Source of the DNA: Nocardia brasiliensis IFM 10847
Lineage (GTDB): Bacteria; Actinomycetota; Actinomycetes; Mycobacteriales; Mycobacteriaceae
Direction: 5' to 3'
Assembly: GCF_000710915.1 (NCBI RefSeq)
Contig: NZ_BAUA01000089.1
Span: 1-63,274, forward strand
DNA length: 63,274 nucleotides
The translations under genes and the position numbers were made by a program. How positions within the stretch are numbered: position 1 is the stretch's first letter; every line of letters starts with the position of its first letter. Positions 41,253 through 49,207 of this stretch are shown here, one piece after another. The notes under the pieces were generated by a model. The model saw nothing but the letters and a program-made list of their open reading frames with translations. It searched no databases and was not told where the DNA came from.

Positions 41253-42247
41253 AGCGAGGAAAGCGGCTCACGTAACGAAGTGCGGTCCTGACGCCACGCG
41301 CCGAGCACGTGCTCGCCGAAGCGATCCTCGAGCAAATTGGTCACCTGGATGCCGAGGACCACCGATTCCCGGAGCTCCGGTTCCTGCGCGAGCAGGTCGG
41401 TGATGGCCTCGCGCATCACCTGCTCGTGCACCGCGTCGGCTTCGACGTGCTCGTTGTAGAACAGCGCGCAAGCGGGATCGGAGTCCCAGCGGCCCAGCGC
41501 CTGCGCCATGCGGCGTGCGCCGGGCGGGGAGGTGATCTCGACAGTGGCGAAGTGTCCCATCAGCGCACCGCGCCAAGCGCGATGCAGACCGAACAGCGAC
41601 ATCATGTCGACCAGTGCGAGCATCGGGGCGGGCACGATGTCGACGTAGTGCAGGTAGCACGGATCGAGTCCGGCGCCGGCCAGCAGGTCGGCGTAGAGCT
41701 GGGCGTGCACCCGTTCGCCGCGACCGCCGCCGAATTCGTCGAATTCCACCGCGACCAACGACGCTTTGGCTTGACCACGCAGCCGGGGGATCGCCCAGGC
41801 GTACGGGTCGGCCTCTTTGTGGTGGTAGATCGAGCGATGCACGAAGTATTCGCGCAGCTGCCAGGGTTCGCCTTCGTCGCGCAGGAACGCGCTGACGCCG
41901 GTCTCCTCGGCCGGGACGGCCAGCAAGGCCTCCAGCTCGGCCTCCAGATCGGTGCCGCCGGGTACATCGTCGCGCAGCGCGCGCAGATACCGCTGTTCCA
42001 GCGCCGCGCGCAGCGTGAGCAGTCCGGGATCCCATTCCCACCCGCTGTCGACCGCGCCGAAGCCCTGGTAATGCAGCTCGTAGCAGGTGTGCAGGGCCAG
42101 CTGGAAGTCCTCACCGTACGGGTCGAGATCGGGCAGGGTGGGGACAGCGCTGCCCGGTTCCCGCGACAACGTCTCGATGACGGCGGCGGACAACTCGCCT
42201 CGGGGTGCGGGCAGCACGCTGACCTCGGTGACAGTAGAGGAAGTCAT
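41249..42247 (-). CDS. HDO-type (heme-oxygenase-like diiron) iron-containing redox enzyme
   Basis: A 332-residue protein of the iron-containing redox enzyme family, a heme-oxygenase-like diiron fold (as in UndA, SznF and CADD). Metal-ligand candidates are YELHYQGF, an EFDEFGGGRGERVHAQ stretch with Glu and His, and HVEADAVH, the H-x3-D-x2-H motif of HDO proteins (about residues 274-281). Relatives perform oxygen-dependent chemistry on fatty acids, amino acids or their own tyrosine. ATG at 42247 starts MTSSTVTEV; the ribosome site is weak. It is first of four genes in the cluster. Confidence 0.82.
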   Translation of the reverse strand: MTSSTVTEVSVLPAPRGELSAAVIETLSREPGSAVPTLPDLDPYGEDFQLALHTCYELHYQGFGAVDSGWEWDPGLLTLRAALEQRYLRALRDDVPGGTDLEAELEALLAVPAEETGVSAFLRDEGEPWQLREYFVHRSIYHHKEADPYAWAIPRLRGQAKASLVAVEFDEFGGGRGERVHAQLYADLLAGAGLDPCYLHYVDIVPAPMLALVDMMSLFGLHRAWRGALMGHFATVEITSPPGARRMAQALGRWDSDPACALFYNEHVEADAVHEQVMREAITDLLAQEPELRESVVLGIQVTNLLEDRFGEHVLGAWRQDRTSLREPLSSL

Positions 42248-42332
42248 GCGCTGGACGTACCCAGGATCCGGTTTTCGATGCACGCAACACCCGAGCGACC
42301 CCCTTGCGCTCTTCTGTGCTTCGAGCTAAAAC

Positions 42333-42358
42333 TTATCTATGTCAGATGGCACAGATAA
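42333..42358. promoter_or_regulatory. candidate operator before the diiron redox cluster
   Basis: TTATCTATG (42333-42341) and CACAGATAA (42350-42358) form an inverted repeat with one mismatch, an AT-rich island in very GC-rich DNA, 86 bases upstream of the HDO start. It looks like a binding site for a dimeric regulator. The protein is unknown. Confidence 0.5.
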
Positions 42359-42480
42359 ATAGCCATCGACGCTTGACATCCGCCCCGGCCGCGCGCGGCC
42401 GTCGTCCGACGAGCGAGGTGATGCCTGTCCGAAGAGTGATCTCGTTGTACAGACCGTCAGATTCTTTCCGTCGATGGGTG

Positions 42481-42502
42481 CGCCCGGCAGTCGTGCCGGG
42501 CG
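42481..42502. terminator. GC-rich hairpin, possible terminator
   Basis: CGCCCGGCA pairs with TGCCGGGCG around GTCG, a perfect nine-base stem. It lies in the 689-base gap between the HDO gene and the alpha/beta hydrolase gene, which otherwise holds an alcohol-dehydrogenase scrap (42714-42788), a doubtful short ORF (42556-42771) and a perfect 16-base palindrome at 42386-42401. Confidence 0.4.
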
Positions 42503-42555
42503 CACCCGGCCCTTCGCGTGATCCGGCGCGATGAACTCGAGGGATGACATCCAGC

Positions 42556-42771
42556 ATGAGTACCACTGCCACAGCAGCCGAACTGAGCCGAACGTCCACG
42601 CCCGCAAGCGATTCCGACGTAGTCCCGGTGGTCTACTGGCCTGAACCCAGCCCCCTGGACACCTGGTGGACCAGCATCATGAAATCCACCAGCCCGCCGT
42701 GCGGGTGTCCGCGTCAGGGGCGGAAAACGGCTCGGATGCAACCTTCTTGCTTGTGCTTGAAGAGGTCGTAG
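42556..42771 (+). CDS. doubtful short ORF
   Basis: A 71-residue frame starting MSTTATAAEL, with an unusual Trp/Tyr/Pro-rich middle (VVYWPEPSPLDTWW). GAGGG lies 12 bases upstream, too far for comfort. The second third reads antisense through the alcohol-dehydrogenase remnant, so that part is unlikely to be conserved protein. Kept only as a candidate, for example for a short peptide. Confidence 0.2.
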   Translation: MSTTATAAELSRTSTPASDSDVVPVVYWPEPSPLDTWWTSIMKSTSPPCGCPRQGRKTARMQPSCLCLKRS

Positions 42772-42788
42772 CCGCGCACCCCCTCGGT
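42714..42788 (-). pseudogene. remnant of a zinc alcohol/formaldehyde dehydrogenase C-terminus
   Basis: The minus-strand frame ending at 42714 reads GYDLFKHKQEGCIRAVFRP before a TGA, the typical final segment of FDH-like zinc alcohol dehydrogenases. Upstream of it the frame loses all similarity within about 25 codons. There is no room for the rest of the roughly 370-residue enzyme before the hydrolase gene, so this is a deletion scar. Confidence 0.5.
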
Positions 42789-42936
42789 GGACGCCGGGTT
42801 CGAGCGCCCGCCATCGGAAGCGAATTCATCGGGGGCGCAGCGGAGGTCGGCACGGATAAGCCTGCTTCGCGCAACATCGTCGCGGCGCTCTCGACGGCGA
42901 AATCGGCGGTGCCGGATGCACGCGATCGTGCCGCTG

Positions 42937-43734
42937 CTACGGCAGCACTTTGCGGAGCCACTGCAGCGTGGTGTCGGCGACGGTGTGCCAGCCGCTGTCG
43001 ACGACCAGAGAGTGGCCGCGGTCGTCGAAGCGCTGGTAGTCGGTGAGCGCCTTGGCGTGCCGGTAGCGCTTGAAGGTGGCGCGGGTGAGGACGTCGGGGA
43101 TGGTGTGGTCGAGCTTGCCGGACAGCAACAGCAACGGTCCGCGGGTGTCGTTGCGGACATCCACCGCGGCGGGGGAGTTCGGGACGAAGTTCGCGTAGGC
43201 GAGCTGGAACAGCGGCCGGGCCGGGCTGGGAATGGACCACTTCTCGTGCAGGGCGTCCGACTCCGCCGTGGAGACGGCGTTGCCGAAGCAGAAGCGGAAC
43301 TGCTTGGCGGACAGGGAGACCGCGCGTTTGACGTGATCCGGGTTGCCCAGTATCGGCAGCACGGCCCGGCCCTGGGTGAGGCTGACGGCTTTGACGCCGC
43401 GGATCTGCCCGGGCGAGATGGCGACCGCCGCGGCCCCCAAGCCCTGGCCCAGCAGATGCTGCACGACCCAGCCGCCCATCGAATGGCCGACGAGGACGGG
43501 CGGGCGCGGCAACCCGCGAATGACCTCGGCGTAAGCCGCGGAGATCTCGGCGACGCCGACGCCGGCTTGACGTTCCGGCACCGCACGGGCCGCTGAGACG
43601 GTGTCGGGCACACCCGGCCACTCCGGCATGAGCGGGTCGAATCCGGCGTCGGCGAAGCATTGCGCCCAGTCCTGCCAGCTCGTCGCGTGCAGCCACAACC
43701 CGTGCACGAAAACCACCGGTATGCGCTCTGTCAT
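42937..43734 (-). CDS. alpha/beta hydrolase
   Basis: A 265-residue hydrolase: oxyanion HGLWLH near residue 11, nucleophile elbow GHSMGG (about 86-91), acid in the LSGKLDHTIP region and catalytic His in DRGHSLVVD. ATG at 43734 has GGAGGT seven bases upstream; the longer frame to 43878 is antisense noise. Substrate unknown. Confidence 0.87.
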   Translation of the reverse strand: MTERIPVVFVHGLWLHATSWQDWAQCFADAGFDPLMPEWPGVPDTVSAARAVPERQAGVGVAEISAAYAEVIRGLPRPPVLVGHSMGGWVVQHLLGQGLGAAAVAISPGQIRGVKAVSLTQGRAVLPILGNPDHVKRAVSLSAKQFRFCFGNAVSTAESDALHEKWSIPSPARPLFQLAYANFVPNSPAAVDVRNDTRGPLLLLSGKLDHTIPDVLTRATFKRYRHAKALTDYQRFDDRGHSLVVDSGWHTVADTTLQWLRKVLP

Positions 43735-43876
43735 CTCGTCTACCTCCGTCGAATCGGGGTCCGCATGGAGCCAATCTGGTAATTCAGATTCTCCAATTAC
43801 AGCAAACAACTGGTAAATCCGCCAGGGCTTGTGTTTTTCAGGGTTGTCCCGGATGGCGGGGGCCGATGAGCGCGAC

Positions 43877-43910
43877 ATACTCGATTAGTCGATATCGACT
43901 ATATGAGTAT
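43877..43910. promoter_or_regulatory. 34-base dyad, probable PadR operator
   Basis: A near-perfect inverted repeat centred on the GATATC at 43891-43896, with ATACTC/GAGTAT outer and TAGTCGAT/ATCGACTA inner arms (14 of 17 paired). It overlaps an upstream ATG at 43903, which is therefore unlikely to be used. The operon's last gene is a PadR regulator, so autorepression at this site is the simple reading. Confidence 0.65.
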
Positions 43911-43923
43911 GCGGAGACGTGCT

Positions 43924-45732
43924 ATGTCAGTCCGAACAACTTCGAAACCCGCGCCCGCCCAGCGACATCGGTCCCGGTCCGGGCGAAACATGCTGGTGGC
44001 CTTCACAATGGTTGCGGTCGCGGCCATGCTGTCACCCCCGGTCTTTCCCGCGACGCTGACGGCCGCGCGCGTCCCGATGTGGTGGCTGATCATCGCGGTG
44101 GCCGGTGGTCTCATCGTGCTGGTGACCGTTGTGCGCGCCGTGCCGCGCCGCATCCTGCTCGGCGGCGGCTGGCTGCTGGTCGTCGCCGTGGTGCTGCAAG
44201 CGTTCGTCGTCGGCGATCTGGTGGCGATGTTCGCCAGCTGGCTCGCGGTGCCGATCCTGGCCGCACTGGCCGGGCAACTGCGCCCGAGACCGCGCAAAGC
44301 CCTTGTCGCGGCGCATATCATCGCGGCGTGCTGCTGGGTCGGCATCGCGGTGACCATCTCCGCCATGGCGGTGGTGGCGATGACGACGCGCGACATCCAC
44401 ACCAGCCGTGTCACCTATGAACTGATGGCTGTCTTCGACCTCACCCTGCTGCCGTGGGCGAATTTCGCCACCTTCCTCACCGGCTTGGCGGTGGCCCTGA
44501 CGACGAGCTGGGGCCTGTTCCGGTACTACTGGGTCGCGGCCAAGCTGGCCATCGCGGTGGGAATCCTGTTCGCAGCGTTCGGGTTTCTGCACGATGCGCT
44601 GGAACACGCGGCAGCGCGCGCGGCCCAGTTGGCCGAGACCGGCGGCAGCCCCGCGGAACTCGGTGCGTCCGCCGCGGTGGCGTTCTGGGGGTTCGGTGGC
44701 TCGACGCTCAGTTTGGTTGCGGCAGTGCTGCTGTCGCTGTACAAGCCCGGCGGCAAGACCCGACGCGGCCGCCGTGTCCTGACCGGGCGCAAGCAGCCGG
44801 TCATTCCGGCGGTGCTCGCCGACCGACGCGAAATCGCCGACGGCACAATCGCGCTGACGGTACGCGGCGAGGGCCAGGCATTGCCGGAGTGGGCGCCGGG
44901 CGCGCACATCGATCTCGTCTTGCCGTCCGGCCGGGTCCGTCAGTATTCGCTCTACGGTGATCCGGCCGATTCGGCGAGTTACCGAGTGGCCGTGTTGCGT
45001 GAGCCCGACGGGCGCGGCGGATCGGTGGAGATCCACGACCTTCCGGTGGGCACGCGCATCGGTATCCGCGGACCGCGCAACAACTTTGCGCTGATCGACG
45101 CGCCCGCGTATCTGTTCGTCGCCGGTGGTATCGGCATCACGCCGCTGCTGCCCATGATCCGCCGGCTGCACGAAGCCGAATGCGAATGGCGACTGGTCTA
45201 TCGCGGGCGATCAGTCCCGACGATGGCCTTCGGCAACGCACTACTCCGGCAATATCCGGACCGGGTTACGCTGTTGCCCGCCGACACGCACGCTCGCCCG
45301 GATCTCGACGAGCTGCTCCGGCGCACACCCGCGGCCACCGCGGTCTACTGCTGTGGTCCCGAAGATCTGCTCGCCGCAATGGAATCCGCCGTTGCCCGGC
45401 AGCCGCACGTCACGCTGCACACCGAGCGGTTCGCCGCGAGCAATCGGGGCGAGGACCGGACGAACACGGCGTTCGAGGCCGAGCTGCGCCGCTCGGGCGT
45501 GGTGGTGCCGGTGCCCGCCGACCGCACCCTGCTCGCAGCGATCCAGGCGGTCGATCCCACCGTGGATCTGTCCTGTACGGACGGTGTGTGCGGCACCTGC
45601 GCGACGCGGGTACTGGCCGGTGTCCCCGACCATCGCGACGATGTCCTGCAAGCCGACGAGCGCGACCGGGTCGATATCATCTACCCCTGTGTGTCCCGCG
45701 CGCGAGGGGATCGACTCGTGCTCGACGTCTAG
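43924..45732 (+). CDS. membrane-domain fusion to a phthalate-dioxygenase-reductase-type flavoprotein/ferredoxin
   Basis: A 602-residue fusion. Residues about 15-265 hold about eight hydrophobic helices resembling a DUF2269-like membrane domain. Residues about 290-510 form a ferredoxin-NADP-reductase-type domain with the flavin motif RQYSLYG and the nucleotide motif GGIGITPLLPM. The C-terminus is a plant-type [2Fe-2S] ferredoxin with the exact C-x4-C-x2-C-x29-C spacing (CTDGVCGTC to YPC). This is the domain order of phthalate dioxygenase reductases. ATG at 43924 has GGAGA six bases upstream and lies past the dyad. The membrane part would anchor electron transfer at the membrane; its electron acceptor is unknown and no oxygenase is adjacent. 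Confidence 0.87.
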   Translation: MSVRTTSKPAPAQRHRSRSGRNMLVAFTMVAVAAMLSPPVFPATLTAARVPMWWLIIAVAGGLIVLVTVVRAVPRRILLGGGWLLVVAVVLQAFVVGDLVAMFASWLAVPILAALAGQLRPRPRKALVAAHIIAACCWVGIAVTISAMAVVAMTTRDIHTSRVTYELMAVFDLTLLPWANFATFLTGLAVALTTSWGLFRYYWVAAKLAIAVGILFAAFGFLHDALEHAAARAAQLAETGGSPAELGASAAVAFWGFGGSTLSLVAAVLLSLYKPGGKTRRGRRVLTGRKQPVIPAVLADRREIADGTIALTVRGEGQALPEWAPGAHIDLVLPSGRVRQYSLYGDPADSASYRVAVLREPDGRGGSVEIHDLPVGTRIGIRGPRNNFALIDAPAYLFVAGGIGITPLLPMIRRLHEAECEWRLVYRGRSVPTMAFGNALLRQYPDRVTLLPADTHARPDLDELLRRTPAATAVYCCGPEDLLAAMESAVARQPHVTLHTERFAASNRGEDRTNTAFEAELRRSGVVVPVPADRTLLAAIQAVDPTVDLSCTDGVCGTCATRVLAGVPDHRDDVLQADERDRVDIIYPCVSRARGDRLVLDV

Positions 45733-45744
45733 GAGGAGGGTCCC

Positions 45745-46338
45745 GTGGCAATCCGGCGGGACCCACTGCACAACCCGCTCGCGCTGGTCGTGCTCGCCTA
45801 CGTGATGGAACGGCCGATGCACCCCTACGAGGTCGGCAAACTGCTGAAGGGGCGCAACGCGGACCGCAGCATCGACTTCAAACACGCTTCGCTGTACATG
45901 GTGTTCGACCAGCTGACCCGGGCCGGCTACCTGACCGCCGAGCACACCGAGCGAGCCGGGCAGCGCCCCGAACGCACGATCTACCGGCCCACCGAAGCCG
46001 GACAGGAGCGCCTGCGCGCGCGGATGCGGGAAATGGTCTCGGTGCCCGCCAAGGAGTTCCGGCAGTTCGAGGCGGCCCTGTCGCTGATCGTGGTGCTGCC
46101 CCCGGCCGACGTCGCCGCCCTGCTCGACGAACGGGAACGTACCCTGGCGCAACAGGCTGAGCAGCAACGGGCGGTCTTGGCCTCGGCCGGTGACGTCGAC
46201 CGAGTTTTCGTGATCGAGTACCACTATCGGCTCGAGCTGATCGAAGCCGAACAGCGCTTCGTGGCACGCTTTCGCGATCTCATCGCGCACGACCCCGCCA
46301 GTCTGGGCGAATTCTGGCCGCGGCTGCACCCGCGGTGA
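45745..46338 (+). CDS. PadR-family regulator
   Basis: A 197-residue regulator: winged helix about 1-90 (ALVVLAYVMERPMHPYEVGK) and a longer C-terminal helical dimer domain, the PadR subfamily with an extended tail. The GTG at 45745 has AGGAGGAGGG just upstream, and the gap to the flavoprotein stop is 12 bases, so the two are one operon. The dyad at 43877-43910 is its likely site. Confidence 0.9.
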   Translation: MAIRRDPLHNPLALVVLAYVMERPMHPYEVGKLLKGRNADRSIDFKHASLYMVFDQLTRAGYLTAEHTERAGQRPERTIYRPTEAGQERLRARMREMVSVPAKEFRQFEAALSLIVVLPPADVAALLDERERTLAQQAEQQRAVLASAGDVDRVFVIEYHYRLELIEAEQRFVARFRDLIAHDPASLGEFWPRLHPR

Positions 46339-46377
46339 TGACATGACCGTGGCCGAGGCTGCGGTTAATGTCGGGGG

Positions 46378-48309
46378 ATGAGTCCGCAGCCGCTTGCCCT
46401 GCCGTCCGCCGAATGGTCCGAGTGGCTTGCCGACTATGTCGACGACGGTCTCGCGACGGCGGCGCGGACTTTGACACGCTTGAAGGACGGAGCTGCGCGT
46501 GACACCGCCGAGGTGCTCGGCCTGTGGAACGACGCGGATATCGCACTGCGTGGCGTCGACGCGGCCGCCGGCTTGTTCGTCGAAATCCATCCCGAGGGCG
46601 AAGTGCGCGGGCTCGCCGAGGAGCTCGTGCAGCGGATCGATCGCGCCCGGACCGATCGCGGGCTGGATCGCGGGCTCTACGACGTCGTCGCGGCCACCGA
46701 CGCGGCGGGGCTGGACGCGGCGGCGCGCCGCATGCGCGAACACGTGCTGCGCGACTTCCGCCGCACCGGCGTGGACCGCGACGATCCGACGCGGGCACGG
46801 CTGCGCGTCATCGCCGAGCGGCTCACCGTGCTCACTCAGGACTTCGGGCGGGCCATCCGCGACGACGTCCGCTCGATCCGGCTGACGCCCGACCGGCTCG
46901 ACGGCCTACCCGCGGATTTCGTCGCCGCGCATCCGGTCGCCGCGGACGGACTGGTCACCGTCACGACCGACTACCCGGACTACCGGCCGTTCCGGTCGTT
47001 CGCCGGCGACGCCGCCGCCCGGCGCGAACTGACGGTCGAATTCGAAAGCCGCGGTTGGCCGGTCAACGACGAGGTGCTGCACGAGATGCTCGAGCTACGC
47101 GACGAACAGGCCCGCCTGCTCGGCTTCGACAGCTGGCCCGATTACGACGCCGACGTCAAGATGATCGGCACCGGCGCGGCCATCGCGGATTTCATCGAGC
47201 GGATCTCCGCGGCCGCCGCGGCCGCGGGCCGGCGCGACCTTGCGACGTTGCTCGCGCGCCGCAGCCAGGACGACCCGGCGGCGACCATCGACCGGTCCGA
47301 GGTCGGCTACTACACCGAGCTGATCCGGCGCGAGCAGTACGACGTGGACGCCCGCGAGGTCCGTCGCTACTTCGACTTCACCCGGGTACGCGACGGCCTG
47401 CTCGACGTCACCGGTCAGCTGTTCGGCCTGGAGTATCGGCCGGTCGACGGCACCTCCTGGCATGCGGAGGTCACCGCGTACGACGTCTACTCCGACGGTG
47501 CGCGCTGCGGACGGATCTACCTCGACCTGCACCCGCGCGCCGGAAAGTACAAGCACGCGGCGCAATTCGAGCTCGTCGGCGGGATCGCCGGCCGACTGCT
47601 GCCCGAAGGCGTGCTGGTGTGCAACTTCTCCCGGGGGTTGATGGAACACCACGAGGTCGTCACGCTGTTCCACGAATTCGGGCACCTCCTGCATCATGTG
47701 CTTGCCGGACAGCAGGATTGGGCGCGGTTCTCCGGCGTGGCCACCGAATGGGACTTCGTCGAGGCGCCGTCCCAGATGCTCGAGGAATGGGCATGGGACC
47801 CAACGATTCTGGGCCGGTTCGCAATAGACGAGGACGGGGCCGCGATCCCCGCCGAGCTGGTGCGGCGGATGCGCGCCGCGACCGACTTCGGCAAGGGCAT
47901 CCAGATCCAGACCCAGGTCGGCTACACCGCGGTGTCGTATCTGCTGCACCGCGATCGGCCCGCCGACCACACCGCGGCGGTGCTGCACGCGATGGAACGC
48001 TACGGACTGATCGCCATGCTGCCCGGCACCCATTTCCAAGCGTCGTTCGGTCATCTCGCGGGTTACACGTCCGCCTACTACACCTATCTCTGGAGCCTGG
48101 TCATCGCGAAGGACCTGTTCTCCGAATTCGATCCCGCCGATCTGCTCGATCCCGCGGTGGCCCGCCGCTACCGCGACCGCGTCCTCGCCCCCGGCGGATC
48201 GAAGGACGCGGCTGACCTGGTGGCCGACTTCCTCGGCCGCCCCTTCACCTTCGACGCCTTCGCGGCCTGGCTCGACCACGCCCCCGACTCGCCCGCGCCC
48301 GCGTCCTGA
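46378..48309 (+). CDS. M3-family oligopeptidase
   Basis: A 643-residue zinc peptidase of the thimet/oligopeptidase F type. The HEFGHLLHH motif (about 425-433) gives two zinc histidines and catalytic Glu, and the third ligand follows in EAPSQMLEEW (about 462). Length is normal. It degrades short intracellular peptides. ATG at 46378; the ribosome site is weak (GGGGG). No operon partner. Confidence 0.9.
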   Translation: MSPQPLALPSAEWSEWLADYVDDGLATAARTLTRLKDGAARDTAEVLGLWNDADIALRGVDAAAGLFVEIHPEGEVRGLAEELVQRIDRARTDRGLDRGLYDVVAATDAAGLDAAARRMREHVLRDFRRTGVDRDDPTRARLRVIAERLTVLTQDFGRAIRDDVRSIRLTPDRLDGLPADFVAAHPVAADGLVTVTTDYPDYRPFRSFAGDAAARRELTVEFESRGWPVNDEVLHEMLELRDEQARLLGFDSWPDYDADVKMIGTGAAIADFIERISAAAAAAGRRDLATLLARRSQDDPAATIDRSEVGYYTELIRREQYDVDAREVRRYFDFTRVRDGLLDVTGQLFGLEYRPVDGTSWHAEVTAYDVYSDGARCGRIYLDLHPRAGKYKHAAQFELVGGIAGRLLPEGVLVCNFSRGLMEHHEVVTLFHEFGHLLHHVLAGQQDWARFSGVATEWDFVEAPSQMLEEWAWDPTILGRFAIDEDGAAIPAELVRRMRAATDFGKGIQIQTQVGYTAVSYLLHRDRPADHTAAVLHAMERYGLIAMLPGTHFQASFGHLAGYTSAYYTYLWSLVIAKDLFSEFDPADLLDPAVARRYRDRVLAPGGSKDAADLVADFLGRPFTFDAFAAWLDHAPDSPAPAS

Positions 48310-48328
48310 GTCACCTAGTCTGACCAGC

Positions 48329-48724
48329 ATGACTGTCGAATTGAAGCTGAGCGTCGTCATGCTCGGGGTGGCCGACGTGGACCGGGCCAAGAAGTTCTAC
48401 GTCGAGGGCCTGGGTTGCACGGTCGAGCAGGAGTTCCCGGGGTTCGTCCGATGCGGGCTCGGCGCCGGGTCGTCGTCGCTGGCGCTGTACGAATGGGACG
48501 CCGTCGCCGCGGACGCGGGCGTACCCGCCGCGGGCACCGGCTTCCGCGGCGCCTCGTTCCATTTCCTGGCCGCATCCCGGGCGGAGGTGGACGAGGTCAT
48601 CCGTGCGGCGATCGCCGCGGGCGGCACCGTGACGAAGGCGGCCGCCGCCACCGACTGGGGCGGCTATGACGGTCACTTCAGCGACCCCGACGGTCACCTC
48701 TGGAAGGTCGCCACCTCGGATTGA
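48329..48724 (+). CDS. VOC-superfamily (glyoxalase-like) protein
   Basis: A 131-residue protein with the paired beta-alpha-beta-beta-beta fold of glyoxalase/bleomycin-resistance proteins: VVMLGVADVDRAKKFYVEGLG at the start and GYDGHFSDPDGHLWKVA at the end. The metal-ligand pattern is partial, so the activity is not predictable. It follows the M3 peptidase gene after 19 bases. Confidence 0.82.
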   Translation: MTVELKLSVVMLGVADVDRAKKFYVEGLGCTVEQEFPGFVRCGLGAGSSSLALYEWDAVAADAGVPAAGTGFRGASFHFLAASRAEVDEVIRAAIAAGGTVTKAAAATDWGGYDGHFSDPDGHLWKVATSD

Positions 48725-48733
48725 GCGTCGGGG

Positions 48734-49117
48734 TCAGGGCGAGTCGAGCGCGGTGGCGGGGACGCCGTAGGGCAGGAAGCGGACGCGGCGGCGTTCGTCG
48801 GTGTTGTCGCGGTGGGCGCGCAAGGCCTCGAGTTCACTCGGGAACACCTGCTCGACCCGGGCCTCGCCCGCGTCGTCGATGCTGTAGATGACCCAGACGC
48901 CGCTGCCGGTCTCGCCGGTGGTCTCGCTCTCCGGCTTCGCCGCGCGCGGGCGCTGCGGCTGGACGAACTGGCCGAGCAGCGACGCCAGCGTGTTCACCCC
49001 GGCGCGGTCGACATATTGGCCCGCCTTGCCGAGCAGGTCGCGGATCTCGATCCCCGCCTCCCGCAGCGCGCGTTCGAAATCCTCCGGATCGATCCCAAAA
49101 GGCCTCTCGGCTGCCAT
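48734..49117 (-). CDS. hypothetical protein
   Basis: A 127-residue acidic protein with no recognised domain or signal. It opens MAAERPFGIDPEDFERALRE and has a charged middle with TTGETGSGVWVIYS. GAGGAG lies seven bases before the ATG at 49117; a GTG three bases earlier is also possible. It is convergent with the VOC gene. Confidence 0.6.
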   Translation of the reverse strand: MAAERPFGIDPEDFERALREAGIEIRDLLGKAGQYVDRAGVNTLASLLGQFVQPQRPRAAKPESETTGETGSGVWVIYSIDDAGEARVEQVFPSELEALRAHRDNTDERRRVRFLPYGVPATALDSP

Positions 49118-49207
49118 CACATCGCTCCTCGGGACGAATACGGTATTGGTCTTCAGTGTCCTCGCGTAACCGGGACTTCGCCACGTCGCCCGACTCGACC
49201 GGGTGGA

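Noticed and set aside
43903..43923. Upstream ATG for the membrane-reductase fusion
   Set aside because: It lies inside the 34-base dyad and has no ribosome site; the ATG at 43924 has GGAGA.
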